A stretch of DNA of 64,000 nucleotides, taken from NCBI RefSeq assembly GCF_900101685.1, contig NZ_FMZZ01000013.1, forward strand, positions 1 through 64,000. Reading direction: 5' to 3'. A program made the position numbers and the translations under genes. This document shows, one piece after another, positions 1 through 8,318 of the stretch. Each line of letters begins with the position of its first letter. The stretch's first letter is position 1. The notes under the pieces were generated by a model that had not been told where the DNA came from, did not search any database, and saw only the letters and a list, made by a program, of their open reading frames with translations. The DNA comes from Actinokineospora iranica (GTDB lineage: Bacteria > Actinomycetota > Actinomycetes > Mycobacteriales > Pseudonocardiaceae).

Positions 1-213
1 CCGACCACACCGAGCACTCCAGCTCGCACCACCACGACCGGATAGACCAGCAGTAGAGCCGAGCTGCACGTCGATACATCGCCGACCAGTCCTCGGCGGC
101 CTAATCAACGAGTACGAACACGCAGCCGCCTAACCGCAAGTCAGACCACGTGGCCGACTATTGGCACCCCACAGGTTGTCGAGGTCTGGGACGAGGGCGG
201 GGACCCGTCGCCG
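1..213. other. No gene supported at the left edge
   Basis: I see no start codon with a ribosome site and no recognisable protein here. The reading frame of the next entry stays open leftward past position 142, so this stretch may hold the 5' part of a gene that is decayed or begins outside the window. Confidence 0.3.
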
Positions 214-573
214 GTGTTGGTCGAGGCCGCGCCGCTATCGCGGGTGGTACGCCAGGGCTGCCACCACGACGAGGCGGGCCGCCGGGTCGTCTGGTGCCTG
301 CTGGCGGCAGGTGAACACGCCGCCGAGCGCACCCAAGCGCTTCACCCCGTACTCCCCCGCCGCGGGGAACGCCGGTTCCCGCCAACTGCACGTCCAGTCC
401 GGGCGATGGACGACCTGGGCCTGCTGCAGCGGATCGCTGACCGGCTGCGGCTCCTGGGGAACGCTCCTGCGTCCGGCACACGGGAAACCGCCGACATCGC
501 AGAAGCGCACTTCGATTTCTTCACCATCACCAAAGCCATCGAACCGAACGAGAATCAGGAAGACGACGGGTGA
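214..573 (+). CDS. Hypothetical protein, possibly a fragment
   Basis: This is an open frame of about 119 residues from a GTG, and the frame remains open well upstream, so the true start may lie further left. The product has a Cys/His-containing N-terminal part (RQGCHHDEAGRR) and an acidic tail rich in Glu and Asn. I do not recognise the family. The next gene runs the other way and ends at 609, so the two are convergent. No clear ribosome site precedes the GTG. It could be a real small gene or the 3' remnant of a larger one. Confidence 0.3.
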   Translation: MLVEAAPLSRVVRQGCHHDEAGRRVVWCLLAAGEHAAERTQALHPVLPRRGERRFPPTARPVRAMDDLGLLQRIADRLRLLGNAPASGTRETADIAEAHFDFFTITKAIEPNENQEDDG

Positions 574-608
574 GGCGGTCGTTGAGGACTTGGCACGAAT
601 GGGCCAGG

Positions 609-1082
609 CTAGCGTGACTTGATCGCCCGGTCAGCGGTGTCGATCTCGCGGTCGAACCGGTCGGCGACATCGTCGCCGAAATGCTTGCGGAACCACTCCC
701 GGGTTGGCGCCCAGTGCCAGTATTCCAGCGGGCTGCCGTCGTCGTCCTCGACGCGGGGCGGGAAGCCGCCGGGGCCGACCACATCGGTGGCGAGTTCTAG
801 CACGTACCGTTGGCTGAGGCCGAAGCGCACCGCCAGGTCTTCCTCGGTGACGTAGTTGTCGTCAGCGTCGTGCGCGAACCCGATCACCCGCACGCCCAAC
901 TCCTGGACCTCGGCGACCCCCTCAGCGAAAGCCTCAGCCCAGGACGAGACATCATCGACGGACATGGTCGCGGCCGGGGGGTCGTGGTCGATGCCGGACA
1001 CCCCGGTGGGGGTGCGCATCCCTGCCTCGATCTCATCGTCTGTCGGGACGCGGTCGAGAAGGACCGTGAACGTGTAGGACAC
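609..1082 (-). CDS. Predicted DNA-binding partner (antitoxin-like) of the HicA-like protein
   Basis: The product is 157 residues. The N-terminal half begins like a small beta-rich domain (MSYTFTVLLDRVPTDDEIEA). The C-terminal half carries a helix-turn-helix-like stretch (YVTEEDLAVRFGLSQRYV) followed by GPGGFPP and a Trp-rich segment, an arrangement known in small actinobacterial HTH proteins paired with HicA-like toxins. The GTG start has a GGAGG site 7 bases upstream, and that site overlaps the end of the gene before it. I infer an antitoxin or autoregulator. The family is recalled, not searched. Confidence 0.6.
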   Translation of the reverse strand: MSYTFTVLLDRVPTDDEIEAGMRTPTGVSGIDHDPPAATMSVDDVSSWAEAFAEGVAEVQELGVRVIGFAHDADDNYVTEEDLAVRFGLSQRYVLELATDVVGPGGFPPRVEDDDGSPLEYWHWAPTREWFRKHFGDDVADRFDREIDTADRAIKSR

Positions 1083-1085
1083 CCG

Positions 1086-1319
1086 CTACCTCCCGTGGTC
1101 CTTGTGCCCGTCGGTGTACTTGTCGAGGTCCTTCGCGTGGTTACCTGGGTTCCTCGGGGTGGACCATACCGACTTCTTGGCGTGGTCGGTGTCCTGACAC
1201 CCTACGTCGCCCCACTTGTGGCCGCGGTTCGTGTTCTGCTCAACCTTGAGCTGATTCGCTTCGGCGCGACTCAACGCCCTCTCGACGTCCTTCTTCGGGT
1301 GCCTGCTCCGCTCCGCCAT
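1086..1319 (-). CDS. HicA-like toxin-family protein
   Basis: This 77-residue basic protein has the pattern of actinobacterial HicA-like double-stranded-RNA-binding toxins: HPKKDVERAL near the start, then GHKWGDVGC, then SVWSTPRNPGNHAK and a charged tail. HicA toxins cleave mRNA through a catalytic His in the GHKW-type turn; here that would be the His of RGHKW. The start at 1319 is preferred over 1325 because GGAGGG lies 6 bases before it. The gene ends 3 bases before the antitoxin-like gene, giving a two-gene operon with the toxin first. Confidence 0.6.
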   Translation of the reverse strand: MAERSRHPKKDVERALSRAEANQLKVEQNTNRGHKWGDVGCQDTDHAKKSVWSTPRNPGNHAKDLDKYTDGHKDHGR

Positions 1320-1635
1320 GCTCATCCCTCCGTGTAGTGGTGGTCCCGACTGCCCGAATATGTCGTCGCGGACTTCGGTGAACCCGATTGGTCGTCGCGG
1401 CCCATGGCTTTCGGCGTACGCCTTCGGCGCAGGACACCCGACGGCGCTGCCGCAATTGACCCACAGCTACCCGATACTTGAGAAGATATCCATTGCCCTG
1501 GAATGTTTATGAGCCAGGAGTTGGGTTCGCCGCTTCACTTCGTGCGCCTGGGCGGGTCTCCGGGAAGTGAGCCCACCCTCGATCTTGGACGACACTGGAA
1601 GATCCTCGCGGGCGACGACTGATTGCGCATAGGGG
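1320..1635. other. Intergenic stretch upstream of the HicA-like operon
   Basis: No coding region with a credible start is visible. The stretch is less G+C-biased than its surroundings and should hold the promoter of the leftward HicA-like operon, but I could not fix a convincing -35/-10 pair. Confidence 0.3.
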
Positions 1636-1980
1636 CTAACTGGGTGAATCCGATGAGTACCCACCAGTGCGAGCCGTGCGGGAACCAGCCGTCACAGTGG
1701 ACTCAAGCGTGTCCAGCACGTGGTAGAGCGCGTCGGCGATGGTCACCCGGTGCACGTTGGGTGTCACTGCGGCGTCCGACTGGGAACCGATGAGCGCGGT
1801 GCGGGTTCCGGCTCGACGGCCAGCGCTGATGTCGCACGCGGAGTCGCCGATCATCCACGATTCGGAGAGGGCAAGGTCGAGATCCTGGGCAGCTTGGCGA
1901 AGCATCCCGGGGGCGGGCTTGCGGCACGGGCAGGTGACGCTGAAGTACGGCACCGTGCCGTCCGGGTTTTCCCTACTGCT
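1636..1980 (-). pseudogene. C-terminal remnant of a HAD-IIIA (HisB/GmhB-like) hydrolase
   Basis: Read on the minus strand, this encodes CPCRKPAPGM, then SWMIGDSACDISAGRRAGTR. Those are the zinc-loop/motif III and motif IV signatures of HAD-superfamily IIIA phosphatases related to GmhB and histidinol-phosphatase. The upstream frame does not supply the catalytic DxDGT motif or a plausible N-terminus, so only the C-terminal half survives. A gene on the other strand begins at 2131 and overlaps the region where the N-terminal half should be. The call rests on motif recognition; inactivity is inferred. Confidence 0.55.
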
Positions 1981-2130
1981 TGTCACGCTCGGCGTTGGAA
2001 TGCCGTAGCCGCGGCGACACCGTGCGTGTGGAACCCGCAGAGTGTGATGACCGCGACGTTGCCGCAGCTTGGCGCAGCGTGGTGGTGTCGATGGCACGTT
2101 CAACCTCTGCGGTGGCCCGACGAACGAGAG

Positions 2131-2856
2131 ATGGTTGTGGAGCACGACAACTTGGCGCACCTGCTACGTAACGTGCGGACCGGGGATGACGCGCGTGCTG
2201 TCGAGGCCGAAGCGGGCTTGGCGGAGGGCTGGCTGGCCCCCTGGTTGGCCGGGCGCGCGGCGCTGCGCGGACTGGCGAGACCGACCTCCGGGCAGATGAC
2301 CCGCTTGGCGGCAGCGCTAGGTGTGCCCGCGATCGACGTGGTGTTCGCGATGGTGTCGGCCTTCCACACAGCCAACCCGCAGCCGATCGATCCCGAGGGC
2401 AGGGTCGGAGCCTTTCTGCGAAACGTTGCCGAAGGCCGGATTACCGATGTGCGGTCCAACGCCAAGAACATGCTTGTCGTCGCCGTCCTCGACATTTGGA
2501 CCGACTTGCGCGTCCTGCATCCGAATGTACCGAGGATCTCGGCGATCCTGCCCAGTGAGCATCGGTGCCCCACTATGGTCGGAACCACCTTGCACTTGGG
2601 ACCGGGAGACTACGCGCGGACACCAGAGACTGTGCTCGCGACATTGCTGCACGCCGCCGCCCATGCCTTCCTGGCTGGTGGCGACACTCACGACCGATGG
2701 TTCAACGAGACAGCTGGCCATTTCGGTCTCGGTCCTCCTCAGCACGACTTTGCCGCATCGTGGGACCAGTGGACACCCCAACCATCCGCCCTCGACAGTT
2801 ACCGCGCCCACCTCGACAACCTTCGACGTCTCATCAGCCTCGCCCACTCCACCTGA
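2131..2856 (+). CDS. HTH-like protein with a degenerate zincin-type domain
   Basis: The product is 241 residues. I chose the ATG at 2131 because AACGAGAG precedes it and the upstream part of the frame reads as non-coding. Residues about 35-75 look like an XRE-type helix-turn-helix (RPTSGQMTRLAAALGV). The C-terminal part, around residues 165-205, has the layout of metallopeptidase-like actinobacterial proteins (TLLHAAAHAF, then a downstream His and Glu), but the first Glu of the usual HEAAH is Ala, so zinc-protease activity is doubtful. Function is unknown; a regulator or antitoxin-like role is possible. Confidence 0.55.
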   Translation: MVVEHDNLAHLLRNVRTGDDARAVEAEAGLAEGWLAPWLAGRAALRGLARPTSGQMTRLAAALGVPAIDVVFAMVSAFHTANPQPIDPEGRVGAFLRNVAEGRITDVRSNAKNMLVVAVLDIWTDLRVLHPNVPRISAILPSEHRCPTMVGTTLHLGPGDYARTPETVLATLLHAAAHAFLAGGDTHDRWFNETAGHFGLGPPQHDFAASWDQWTPQPSALDSYRAHLDNLRRLISLAHST

Positions 2857-2930
2857 TGTCGACCTGGCGCCGACGGCCGCCCGGACCCCGTGCACCGACT
2901 CTATGACAGCGGCGCGGGTTTTCAGGTCAG

Positions 2931-3260
2931 GTGGTCGAACTCCCCGTCCTTGGCGCCCACCCGGTTCCCGGCGACTCGCTGGGTAGCGGGGCCGCCGGGA
3001 TCGCCCTGCTGCCTTTCGAGCAGGCCCGCCTCGAAACCGCCCCGCAGGCCGCCGCCCACCGGTGGGCCACCACGATGACCCGTGGCCCCGTCACCGCGCA
3101 CCCCGACCATGCCTGCCTGTACCGGGACGCACCGGCAGTCGCGTTCGCCCTGCACACCGCCGACCACCCCGCCTACGCCGCCGCGCTGGACACCCTCGAC
3201 GAGCACATCGCAACCGTCACCCGCCACCGCCTGAGCCGCTGTTCCCACACCATCCCCTGA
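2931..3260 (+). pseudogene. N-terminal fragment of a LanC-type lanthionine cyclase
   Basis: About 109 residues resemble the first barrel helices of actinobacterial LanC-like cyclases: SLGSGAAGIALLPFEQAR, then AHRWATTMTRGPVTAHPDHA, then LYRDAPAVAFALH. The frame stops at 3260, long before the zinc-binding Cys-His residues of the C-terminal half, so it cannot be a working cyclase. No lanthipeptide precursor or LanB/LanM gene is nearby. The family assignment is from memory. Confidence 0.5.
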
Positions 3261-3687
3261 TCGAGAGGATCGCCGCCAGCAGTCTGCACGGGGACGAGCA
3301 CGCCCGGCTGTTCAAGGCCATGGGAGCACGTTCGCAGCCGCGCACGCTGAACGGAAAGCCAAGCTGCCGCGTTGCCCAACGACCGCAACGCCCGGTCGCC
3401 GCTGGTAACGAGTCCTCGAAGCGATGGCGGCAACTCAGCCACACACCGAAATCCTTATTTAGTCACAAGTTCAGGCGATTTTCCGAATAGGTTCATTTGG
3501 TCATTCCGCGCACAGCGCTCGAATCCAGTTCGGTGGAGCATGCGCATTCTGCGCCAATCGCGGCACGGTGCAACGGCCGCAAAGAACGCGCGGCCATTGC
3601 ACCTAACACCGCGATCGACGCTGCCCGAATGCGCTCCACCGAAACCGGTTCGCCTGCGTCCCGACCTATTGTGCCACGGAGGAAATC
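3261..3687. other. Gene-poor stretch with a long imperfect hairpin
   Basis: No protein is supported. The first half is unusually A+T-rich for this window (around 3450-3500). The second half holds the imperfect palindrome described separately at 3529-3643. Confidence 0.4.
3529..3643 (+). repeat. Long imperfect inverted repeat
   Basis: TTCGGTGGAGC at 3529-3539 pairs with GCTCCACCGAA at 3633-3643. The interior continues to pair with bulges, for example GTGCAACGGCCGC near 3571 against GCGGCCATTGCAC near 3590. It lies just upstream of a small gene, like the other large palindromes in this window. Confidence 0.55.
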
Positions 3688-3807
3688 ATGGGCTGGACCA
3701 CCTATGATGGCGCTCGGTTCAGTTGCCGACTCGGCGCCAAGTGGGCCGAGCGGTACCGGTGGGAGATCGTCCCGGCGGACGGCGGTTCCTCGCCAACGTC
3801 GTCCTGA
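3688..3807 (+). CDS. Small hypothetical protein (39 aa)
   Basis: ATG at 3688 follows GGAGGA with good spacing. The 39-residue product starts MGWTTYDGARFSC and ends PADGGSSPTSS, with one Cys and several aromatic residues. I know of no family for it. It lies 85 bases before the next gene in the same direction and could be co-transcribed with it. Confidence 0.4.
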   Translation: MGWTTYDGARFSCRLGAKWAERYRWEIVPADGGSSPTSS

Positions 3808-3892
3808 GCCGCCGAGGCCGGCTCCGTTGCTCGGCTTGGAGTTGACCAGCTACGGCCCCGCTGTGCTGGAAAGCGAAAACTGAAGGGAACTC

Positions 3893-4408
3893 ATGTCCTA
3901 CGTCGCACCGTCGCCCGGAACCGCGGTCGAGATCCGGCGCACTCAGTCGAACGGCGCACCTGGTGTGATCGACCGAGGTGTGATCATCCATCCCGGGATG
4001 ACCTGGCTGGTCGCCTACTTTCCCGGCTCCCCGGAGCGGCCCGCCGACGCGGCAGACCCCGCCTCGATCCGTGTTCTGCGCACCGCCGACGTCACCGCCT
4101 ACCGCGACCTGGTCGACTGCGAACCCGCGTGGGTCGTCCGCACCTGGAGCCATCTCGTCCAGGCAGGCCCCGGTCTTCTCCAGGCGCCGGAGGCTATCCG
4201 TATCTGGGAAATCGCAGCCACACTCGCGCGACACCGACTCGAGTCGGACGTTGCGTCACTGATCACGCGCGAGCAACTGGAGTGCTGGACAGGCCGACCA
4301 TTGACCGACGACGACCTCAGCCGGCTCGACGCGGCTATTCCGAACTCCTCCATCCCCGAGGCGATTGGCACGATCGTTGAGGGCATGGACAGGGAAGGCG
4401 CCCAGTGA
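3893..4408 (+). CDS. Hypothetical protein
   Basis: A 171-residue acidic soluble protein whose ATG follows GAAGGGAA. Codon use is typical of the region. There is an N-terminal beta-rich part (residues 1-60) and a helical remainder with several Trp residues (WVVRTWSHL, IRIWEIAATLARHRL). No catalytic motif or membrane segment is visible and I do not recognise the family. Confidence 0.6.
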   Translation: MSYVAPSPGTAVEIRRTQSNGAPGVIDRGVIIHPGMTWLVAYFPGSPERPADAADPASIRVLRTADVTAYRDLVDCEPAWVVRTWSHLVQAGPGLLQAPEAIRIWEIAATLARHRLESDVASLITREQLECWTGRPLTDDDLSRLDAAIPNSSIPEAIGTIVEGMDREGAQ

Positions 4409-4467
4409 CTTCGCGTCGCGCTTCGTGACCGACCTTGGCAACGGCTTGTAGCCCGCCGGATTTCGGT

Positions 4468-4482
4468 CCGCCTTTTCGGCGG
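4468..4482 (+). terminator. Short hairpin CCGCC-TTTTC-GGCGG
   Basis: A 5-bp G+C stem with a TTTTC loop lies between the stop at 4408 and the ribosome site near 4495. It could end the upstream transcript or cover the next start; it is too short to decide. Confidence 0.3.
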
Positions 4483-4506
4483 TCTTACAGAGAGAGGAGT
4501 TCGCCT

Positions 4507-5076
4507 GTGGGCGACGCTACGACGTGCTTGGCCGAGTTTCCCTCGTGTCCTGAGTGCGGCGAGCCACTGACACTGCACGGTGATACCAAGTATGTCCACT
4601 GCCGCAATGAGGATTGTTCGTGCGACGCCATTCCGGCAGGGGACGTGGTTCTCGAATGCGGCCAGTCGGGGCGCGGCCTGCCGCGTCCCGTCCTCGACGG
4701 GCGCCCCGTACCGTGGTTGGCACCGATCATCGGCGATCAAGTCGCGTGGGCGGCGTTCAACGCTGCCAGACACCGCGAAGCGCAACAATCCTGGCTTTGT
4801 CAGATCTGCGGCGAATCGCTGGCCACGGCCTCGACCGCCTGGTTGGCGGTTTCGGCAGGTGAGGTCGCAGCCGGTGGAGGTATGCACCGAGAGTGTATGG
4901 CGCTGGCACGGAGGGAGTGTCCCGTACTCCGTGAAGACCACTCCTTCGTCTTCATGGAAATACGGTGCGAAGATCTCGCAGATAAGGACTGGTCGGCTGT
5001 GATCGAGCGGCTGGTGATGTACGAGGAACAGCACGGCCGCCTTCCCGCCCTCGTACCACTTGAGCAGGATTCGTGA
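4507..5076 (+). CDS. Zinc-ribbon hypothetical protein
   Basis: The GTG at 4507 is chosen over an upstream in-frame ATG because AGAGAGGAG lies just before it. The 189-residue product carries an N-terminal zinc-ribbon-like cluster (CPECGEPL, then CRNEDCSC) and a second pair (CQICGES, with a later Cys in HRECMALARREC). The rest is mixed helix and strand without membrane segments. It is likely a metal-binding protein of a mobile element; function unknown. Confidence 0.6.
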   Translation: MGDATTCLAEFPSCPECGEPLTLHGDTKYVHCRNEDCSCDAIPAGDVVLECGQSGRGLPRPVLDGRPVPWLAPIIGDQVAWAAFNAARHREAQQSWLCQICGESLATASTAWLAVSAGEVAAGGGMHRECMALARRECPVLREDHSFVFMEIRCEDLADKDWSAVIERLVMYEEQHGRLPALVPLEQDS

Positions 5077-5207
5077 CATCAAAGCAGTCAGCCCTATAGG
5101 CGTTGCCGTCGTGTGACGAGGAACGGCTGTCACTCACGGAGCCGCCGAGGACGCGATCGTCCTCCGCGCCGTCGCTCCGCCCTGCAACCGGGAAGTTGAG
5201 GATTGTC

Positions 5208-5564
5208 ATGGGAAGCAGCTCACGACCGGGCAGTCGAGTGGTTCGTGAAATCGACCACGATTCGTTCGAGATTGACGACGTCACGTATGTCATCCGTGAA
5301 CTGGTCTGGAACGGAATTGACGGACGTTCCTACGACCTCCATCGCGTTGCCGACGATGTCGTGTTGACCGAGGACAAGTCCTTCAACGCGTACCCCACCA
5401 ATGCGCAGGTCGCGGAAGTGCTCACCCGCCACGGCGTGGATGTCGAGCTGGAGGTGTGCGTGTTCTGCGAGGACGACGTTCTGCTTGCCACAGCGCACCG
5501 GCATGGTCGGGGTTGGGTTGGTGATTCCTGTTGCTGGGACGAACGGCTGCGCGCGACCGAATGA
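5208..5564 (+). CDS. Hypothetical protein with C-terminal Cys cluster
   Basis: The ATG at 5208 follows TTGAGGAT; the in-frame sequence upstream looks non-coding. The product has 118 residues and an N-terminal beta-rich part (EIDHDSFEIDDVTYVIREL). The end holds CVFCEDDVLL and DSCCWDERL, four Cys that could bind a metal. No known family was recognised. Confidence 0.55.
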   Translation: MGSSSRPGSRVVREIDHDSFEIDDVTYVIRELVWNGIDGRSYDLHRVADDVVLTEDKSFNAYPTNAQVAEVLTRHGVDVELEVCVFCEDDVLLATAHRHGRGWVGDSCCWDERLRATE

Positions 5565-5668
5565 GGCCTCGGCCGGACACGGCGGCCGGCACCCGCCGGA
5601 TGTTGACCCCGCCGCCTCCCCAACCGGGCCCCAGCTGATCCGCGAGTGGGCGGGGACGAGCTGGCGAT

Positions 5669-5799
5669 GCCGCCCCGGTTTCGGTGGGGCGCTCGCACGG
5701 TGCGCCCCACCGGGCCGGGGTCAAGCCGGAAACCCGTCGGCTTGACCCCTTTCCCCGGCACGGCGCCACCCGAGCGCGCCCCACCGAAACCGGGGCGGC
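5669..5799 (+). repeat. Nested double palindrome in a 5' intergenic region
   Basis: Perfect 24-base arms at 5669-5692 and 5776-5799 (beginning GCCGCCCCGG) enclose a second palindrome with 12-base arms, GGGGTCAAGCCG at 5717-5728 and CGGCTTGACCCC at 5738-5749. The whole structure ends 72 bases before the DUF932 gene. It could be a transcript-end hairpin, an attenuator or a protein-binding site. The inner arms share the CAAGC/GCTTG core seen in five other intergenic palindromes here. Confidence 0.75.
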
Positions 5800-5871
5800 A
5801 CCACGTACTTGTCCACAAGGGACTGACCAGCCCGGGTGGACGGCAGAAACCGAGTGGAGGAACAGAAAACC

Positions 5872-6873
5872 ATGTTCTACCCCAGCACTCCCACCGCTGA
5901 TCCCGACTCGCTGCTCACCCCGGCCGATTCCACCCGCCGCAGCGCCTGGGCCCAGCTGGGCACCGACGTGACCGGCACCGGCAGCGCCTACGAGGCGTTG
6001 GTTACTGCGGGCCTGGCCGGGTGGGCGATCCGCAAGGTCGCGATGTCGGGCACCGAGATCACCCGCGACGGCGTCACCACGATCGACAATCCGGAGAAAG
6101 TGATGCTCGTCCGGACCGACCCCGCCACCGGTGCCACCCGCTACCTGTCCACCGTCGGCGCGAAGTACGGCGTGCACCAGAACGAGGCAGGCACCGCGGT
6201 GCTGGACACCCTCGTCGCGGAGTCCGGAGCCCGCGGCACCGGCTACGCAGGCGAGCTCGAGGGCGGTCGCAAGACCTTCGTCACCATCGAGCTGCCGACC
6301 ACGATGTACATCGACGGCGCCGATGCCCTCCAGCTGCACCTGGTGGTGTTCAACAGCCACGACGGCGAGACGGCGTTCCGGGTGATGGTCGTGCCGTTCC
6401 GGCCGTTCTGCGCCAACCAGCTGCCCGTCGCCATCGCCAACCACGTCTCCTGCGTGTCGATCCGGCACACCAGCAAGTCCGAGATCAATGTCGAGGAGAT
6501 CCGCTCGAAGCTCGGCCTGCTCTACGACTATGGCACCGCGTTCGAGCGTGAGGCGCAGAAGCTGATCCGCACCGAGATGACCAACCGCGAGTTCGACGAC
6601 CTGATCCGCGAGGTGTGGCCGGTCAAGACCAACGCGTCGGCGCGGACGTTGAACAACGCCCGCAGGCGCAACGACCTGCTCACCGACCTGTGGACCTCCG
6701 CGCAGACCCAGGCCAACATCCGCGGCACCCGGTGGGCGGCGTTCCAGGCAGTCACCGAGTACCTGGACCACTTCGCCCCCGCCAAGAACGTCGAGGTCCG
6801 TGCGAGCCGGGTCCTGGTCAGCGACGACCTGATCAAGCGCAAGCAGAGCGCCTACGACCTGCTGGCCGCCTGA
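5872..6873 (+). CDS. DUF932 / phage-plasmid TIGR03299-like protein
   Basis: The product is 333 residues, the usual length for this family of unknown function found on plasmids and phages. ATG 5872 follows GTGGAGGAAC. Recognisable stretches are YLSTVGAKYGVHQN, YAGELEGGRKTFVTIELP, PFRPFCANQLP and IRHTSKSEINVEEIR, which match the conserved core as I recall it. There are no membrane segments. Family members sit in replication or recombination modules of mobile elements, which fits this backbone. Confidence 0.8.
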   Translation: MFYPSTPTADPDSLLTPADSTRRSAWAQLGTDVTGTGSAYEALVTAGLAGWAIRKVAMSGTEITRDGVTTIDNPEKVMLVRTDPATGATRYLSTVGAKYGVHQNEAGTAVLDTLVAESGARGTGYAGELEGGRKTFVTIELPTTMYIDGADALQLHLVVFNSHDGETAFRVMVVPFRPFCANQLPVAIANHVSCVSIRHTSKSEINVEEIRSKLGLLYDYGTAFEREAQKLIRTEMTNREFDDLIREVWPVKTNASARTLNNARRRNDLLTDLWTSAQTQANIRGTRWAAFQAVTEYLDHFAPAKNVEVRASRVLVSDDLIKRKQSAYDLLAA

Positions 6874-7022
6874 CGCGGAGCCGGTGGCGTGCGCCCCGAG
6901 GGGGCGCGTGCCCTGACCAAGGGCGCCCACCGGCCTGTCCGGGCGGACCGGGGAAACCGAGCGGACTACCCGAGCACCGGCCCGACCGCGTCAGCGTAGC
7001 GGCCCGCCGTACCCCCGAACAC

Positions 7023-7061
7023 GCGCTGGCCGGGGTGCCCCAGCCACACCCCGGCCAGCGC
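7023..7061 (+). terminator. 15-bp G+C hairpin
   Basis: Arms GCGCTGGCCGGGGTG (7023-7037) and its complement (7047-7061) flank a 9-base loop between two + strand genes. There is no T tract, so it may be a stabiliser or a factor-dependent end. Confidence 0.5.
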
Positions 7062-7092
7062 GCCCTTCCCACCGATCACCCGGAGGTCCACC

Positions 7093-7560
7093 GTGCCTAT
7101 CCCCGTCGACGTCGGGACCACGCTCACCGTCCTGTTCAGCACCGCGAACGATCACGAAGCCGACGCGATCCGCGAAGTCGCCATCCGCGCCGGGCTGCTC
7201 CAGCACTGCCGCTGCGGCTGGTACAACCCCGCCGACGCCGAACGGTGCCAGAGCTGCCGCACCCGAGTACTGCCCGACACCGACCCGACCACCGTCCCGG
7301 CGCTGGGCCTGGTCGCGGTTCGCGACTACCTCACCAAGGCCCACGGCGACACCGAGGGCACCGCCAAGTGGTTCGTCGCCGCCTGCCGCGCCGGAATCTG
7401 CGGCGGCATCGCGTTCGACGTCGCCGACGACGTGATCGCCGGTGCCGAGCACTACAGCTACGACAACTCCTGGCCGGTCATCGCCGAGGAGATCGTCGCA
7501 GGCGTCGAGGCCCGCGCCGCGGCCAACGGCGCCGCGCGGGTCGCCCCGGCGACCACCTGA
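7093..7560 (+). CDS. Zinc-ribbon hypothetical protein
   Basis: A 155-residue protein from a GTG preceded by GGAGG. Residues about 36-60 form a clear zinc-ribbon pattern (CRCGWYNPADAERCQSCRTR). The rest is helical and acidic (RDYLTKAHGDTEGTAKWFVAA). No enzyme motif is visible. It is one of several small Cys-rich proteins in the backbone between DUF932 and the PP-loop gene. Confidence 0.65.
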   Translation: MPIPVDVGTTLTVLFSTANDHEADAIREVAIRAGLLQHCRCGWYNPADAERCQSCRTRVLPDTDPTTVPALGLVAVRDYLTKAHGDTEGTAKWFVAACRAGICGGIAFDVADDVIAGAEHYSYDNSWPVIAEEIVAGVEARAAANGAARVAPATT

Positions 7561-7637
7561 CCAGCGCCTCCCCGCACGACCGCCGCGCGGACTGACCACC
7601 CACGCGGGCCCGAAACCGAACGACGAGGAGCATCCGC

Positions 7638-8237
7638 ATGTCCACCATCCCGGCACCGCGCCCGACCCCCACGCCGCAACCACCGACCGTGCCGGTCGGC
7701 GCCACCGTTCAGCTGCTGCACCGGTGGGACGGTCACGTCGACGACACCACCCTGTACCGGGACTACAGCGCCGCGCTGGCCGCGCTCGCGGCCTCCGTGC
7801 GCGCCGACTGGTCCGACATCACCCACCGCGGCGACGTCCCCGCCACTCCGGACGGACTCAGCGACGCCGAAATCGTGCTCGCCTTCTACGGCGGCGATGG
7901 AGGAGTCGGCGACCCCGACGCGCCCACCAGCGGCGGGTCGCCCGCCGCCGGGTTCGACATCGTCGAAGAAGTCGTCGCCGGGCCCGAGCCGGGCGAAGTG
8001 CAGTTGCGCCTGGGCACGTTCCGGGTCCTGGACGCCGACCCCGCCGAGACCGACGTCCCCGCGGTGACCTACTGCCTGGACGCCGCCGGGCTCACCGTCG
8101 CCGTCTACACCGGCCTCGACGGCTACCCCGAGGTGTCGATCACCCCGGACGACTACCTGAGCGGCATCCCGATCACCGTCCGCCTTGAGGGCCCCTGCCG
8201 CCCCGGCGGGTTCGAGCAGACCTGCCGGGTGTCCTGA
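7638..8237 (+). CDS. Hypothetical protein
   Basis: A 199-residue acidic, Pro/Ala-rich protein with ATG 7638 after GACGAGGAG. After a Pro-rich start it has a beta-strand-rich body (VGATVQLLHRWDG, AVTYCLDAAGLTVAVYTG). No motif or membrane segment was recognised. Codon use is fully typical of the backbone. Confidence 0.65.
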   Translation: MSTIPAPRPTPTPQPPTVPVGATVQLLHRWDGHVDDTTLYRDYSAALAALAASVRADWSDITHRGDVPATPDGLSDAEIVLAFYGGDGGVGDPDAPTSGGSPAAGFDIVEEVVAGPEPGEVQLRLGTFRVLDADPAETDVPAVTYCLDAAGLTVAVYTGLDGYPEVSITPDDYLSGIPITVRLEGPCRPGGFEQTCRVS

Positions 8238-8318
8238 CCCGATTCCCCGCGCCACCACTACGGCCGTTCCGCGCCTTCGCCGCCCCCGAAACCGTCCCTG
8301 CGCGAGAGAGAAAGCCTC

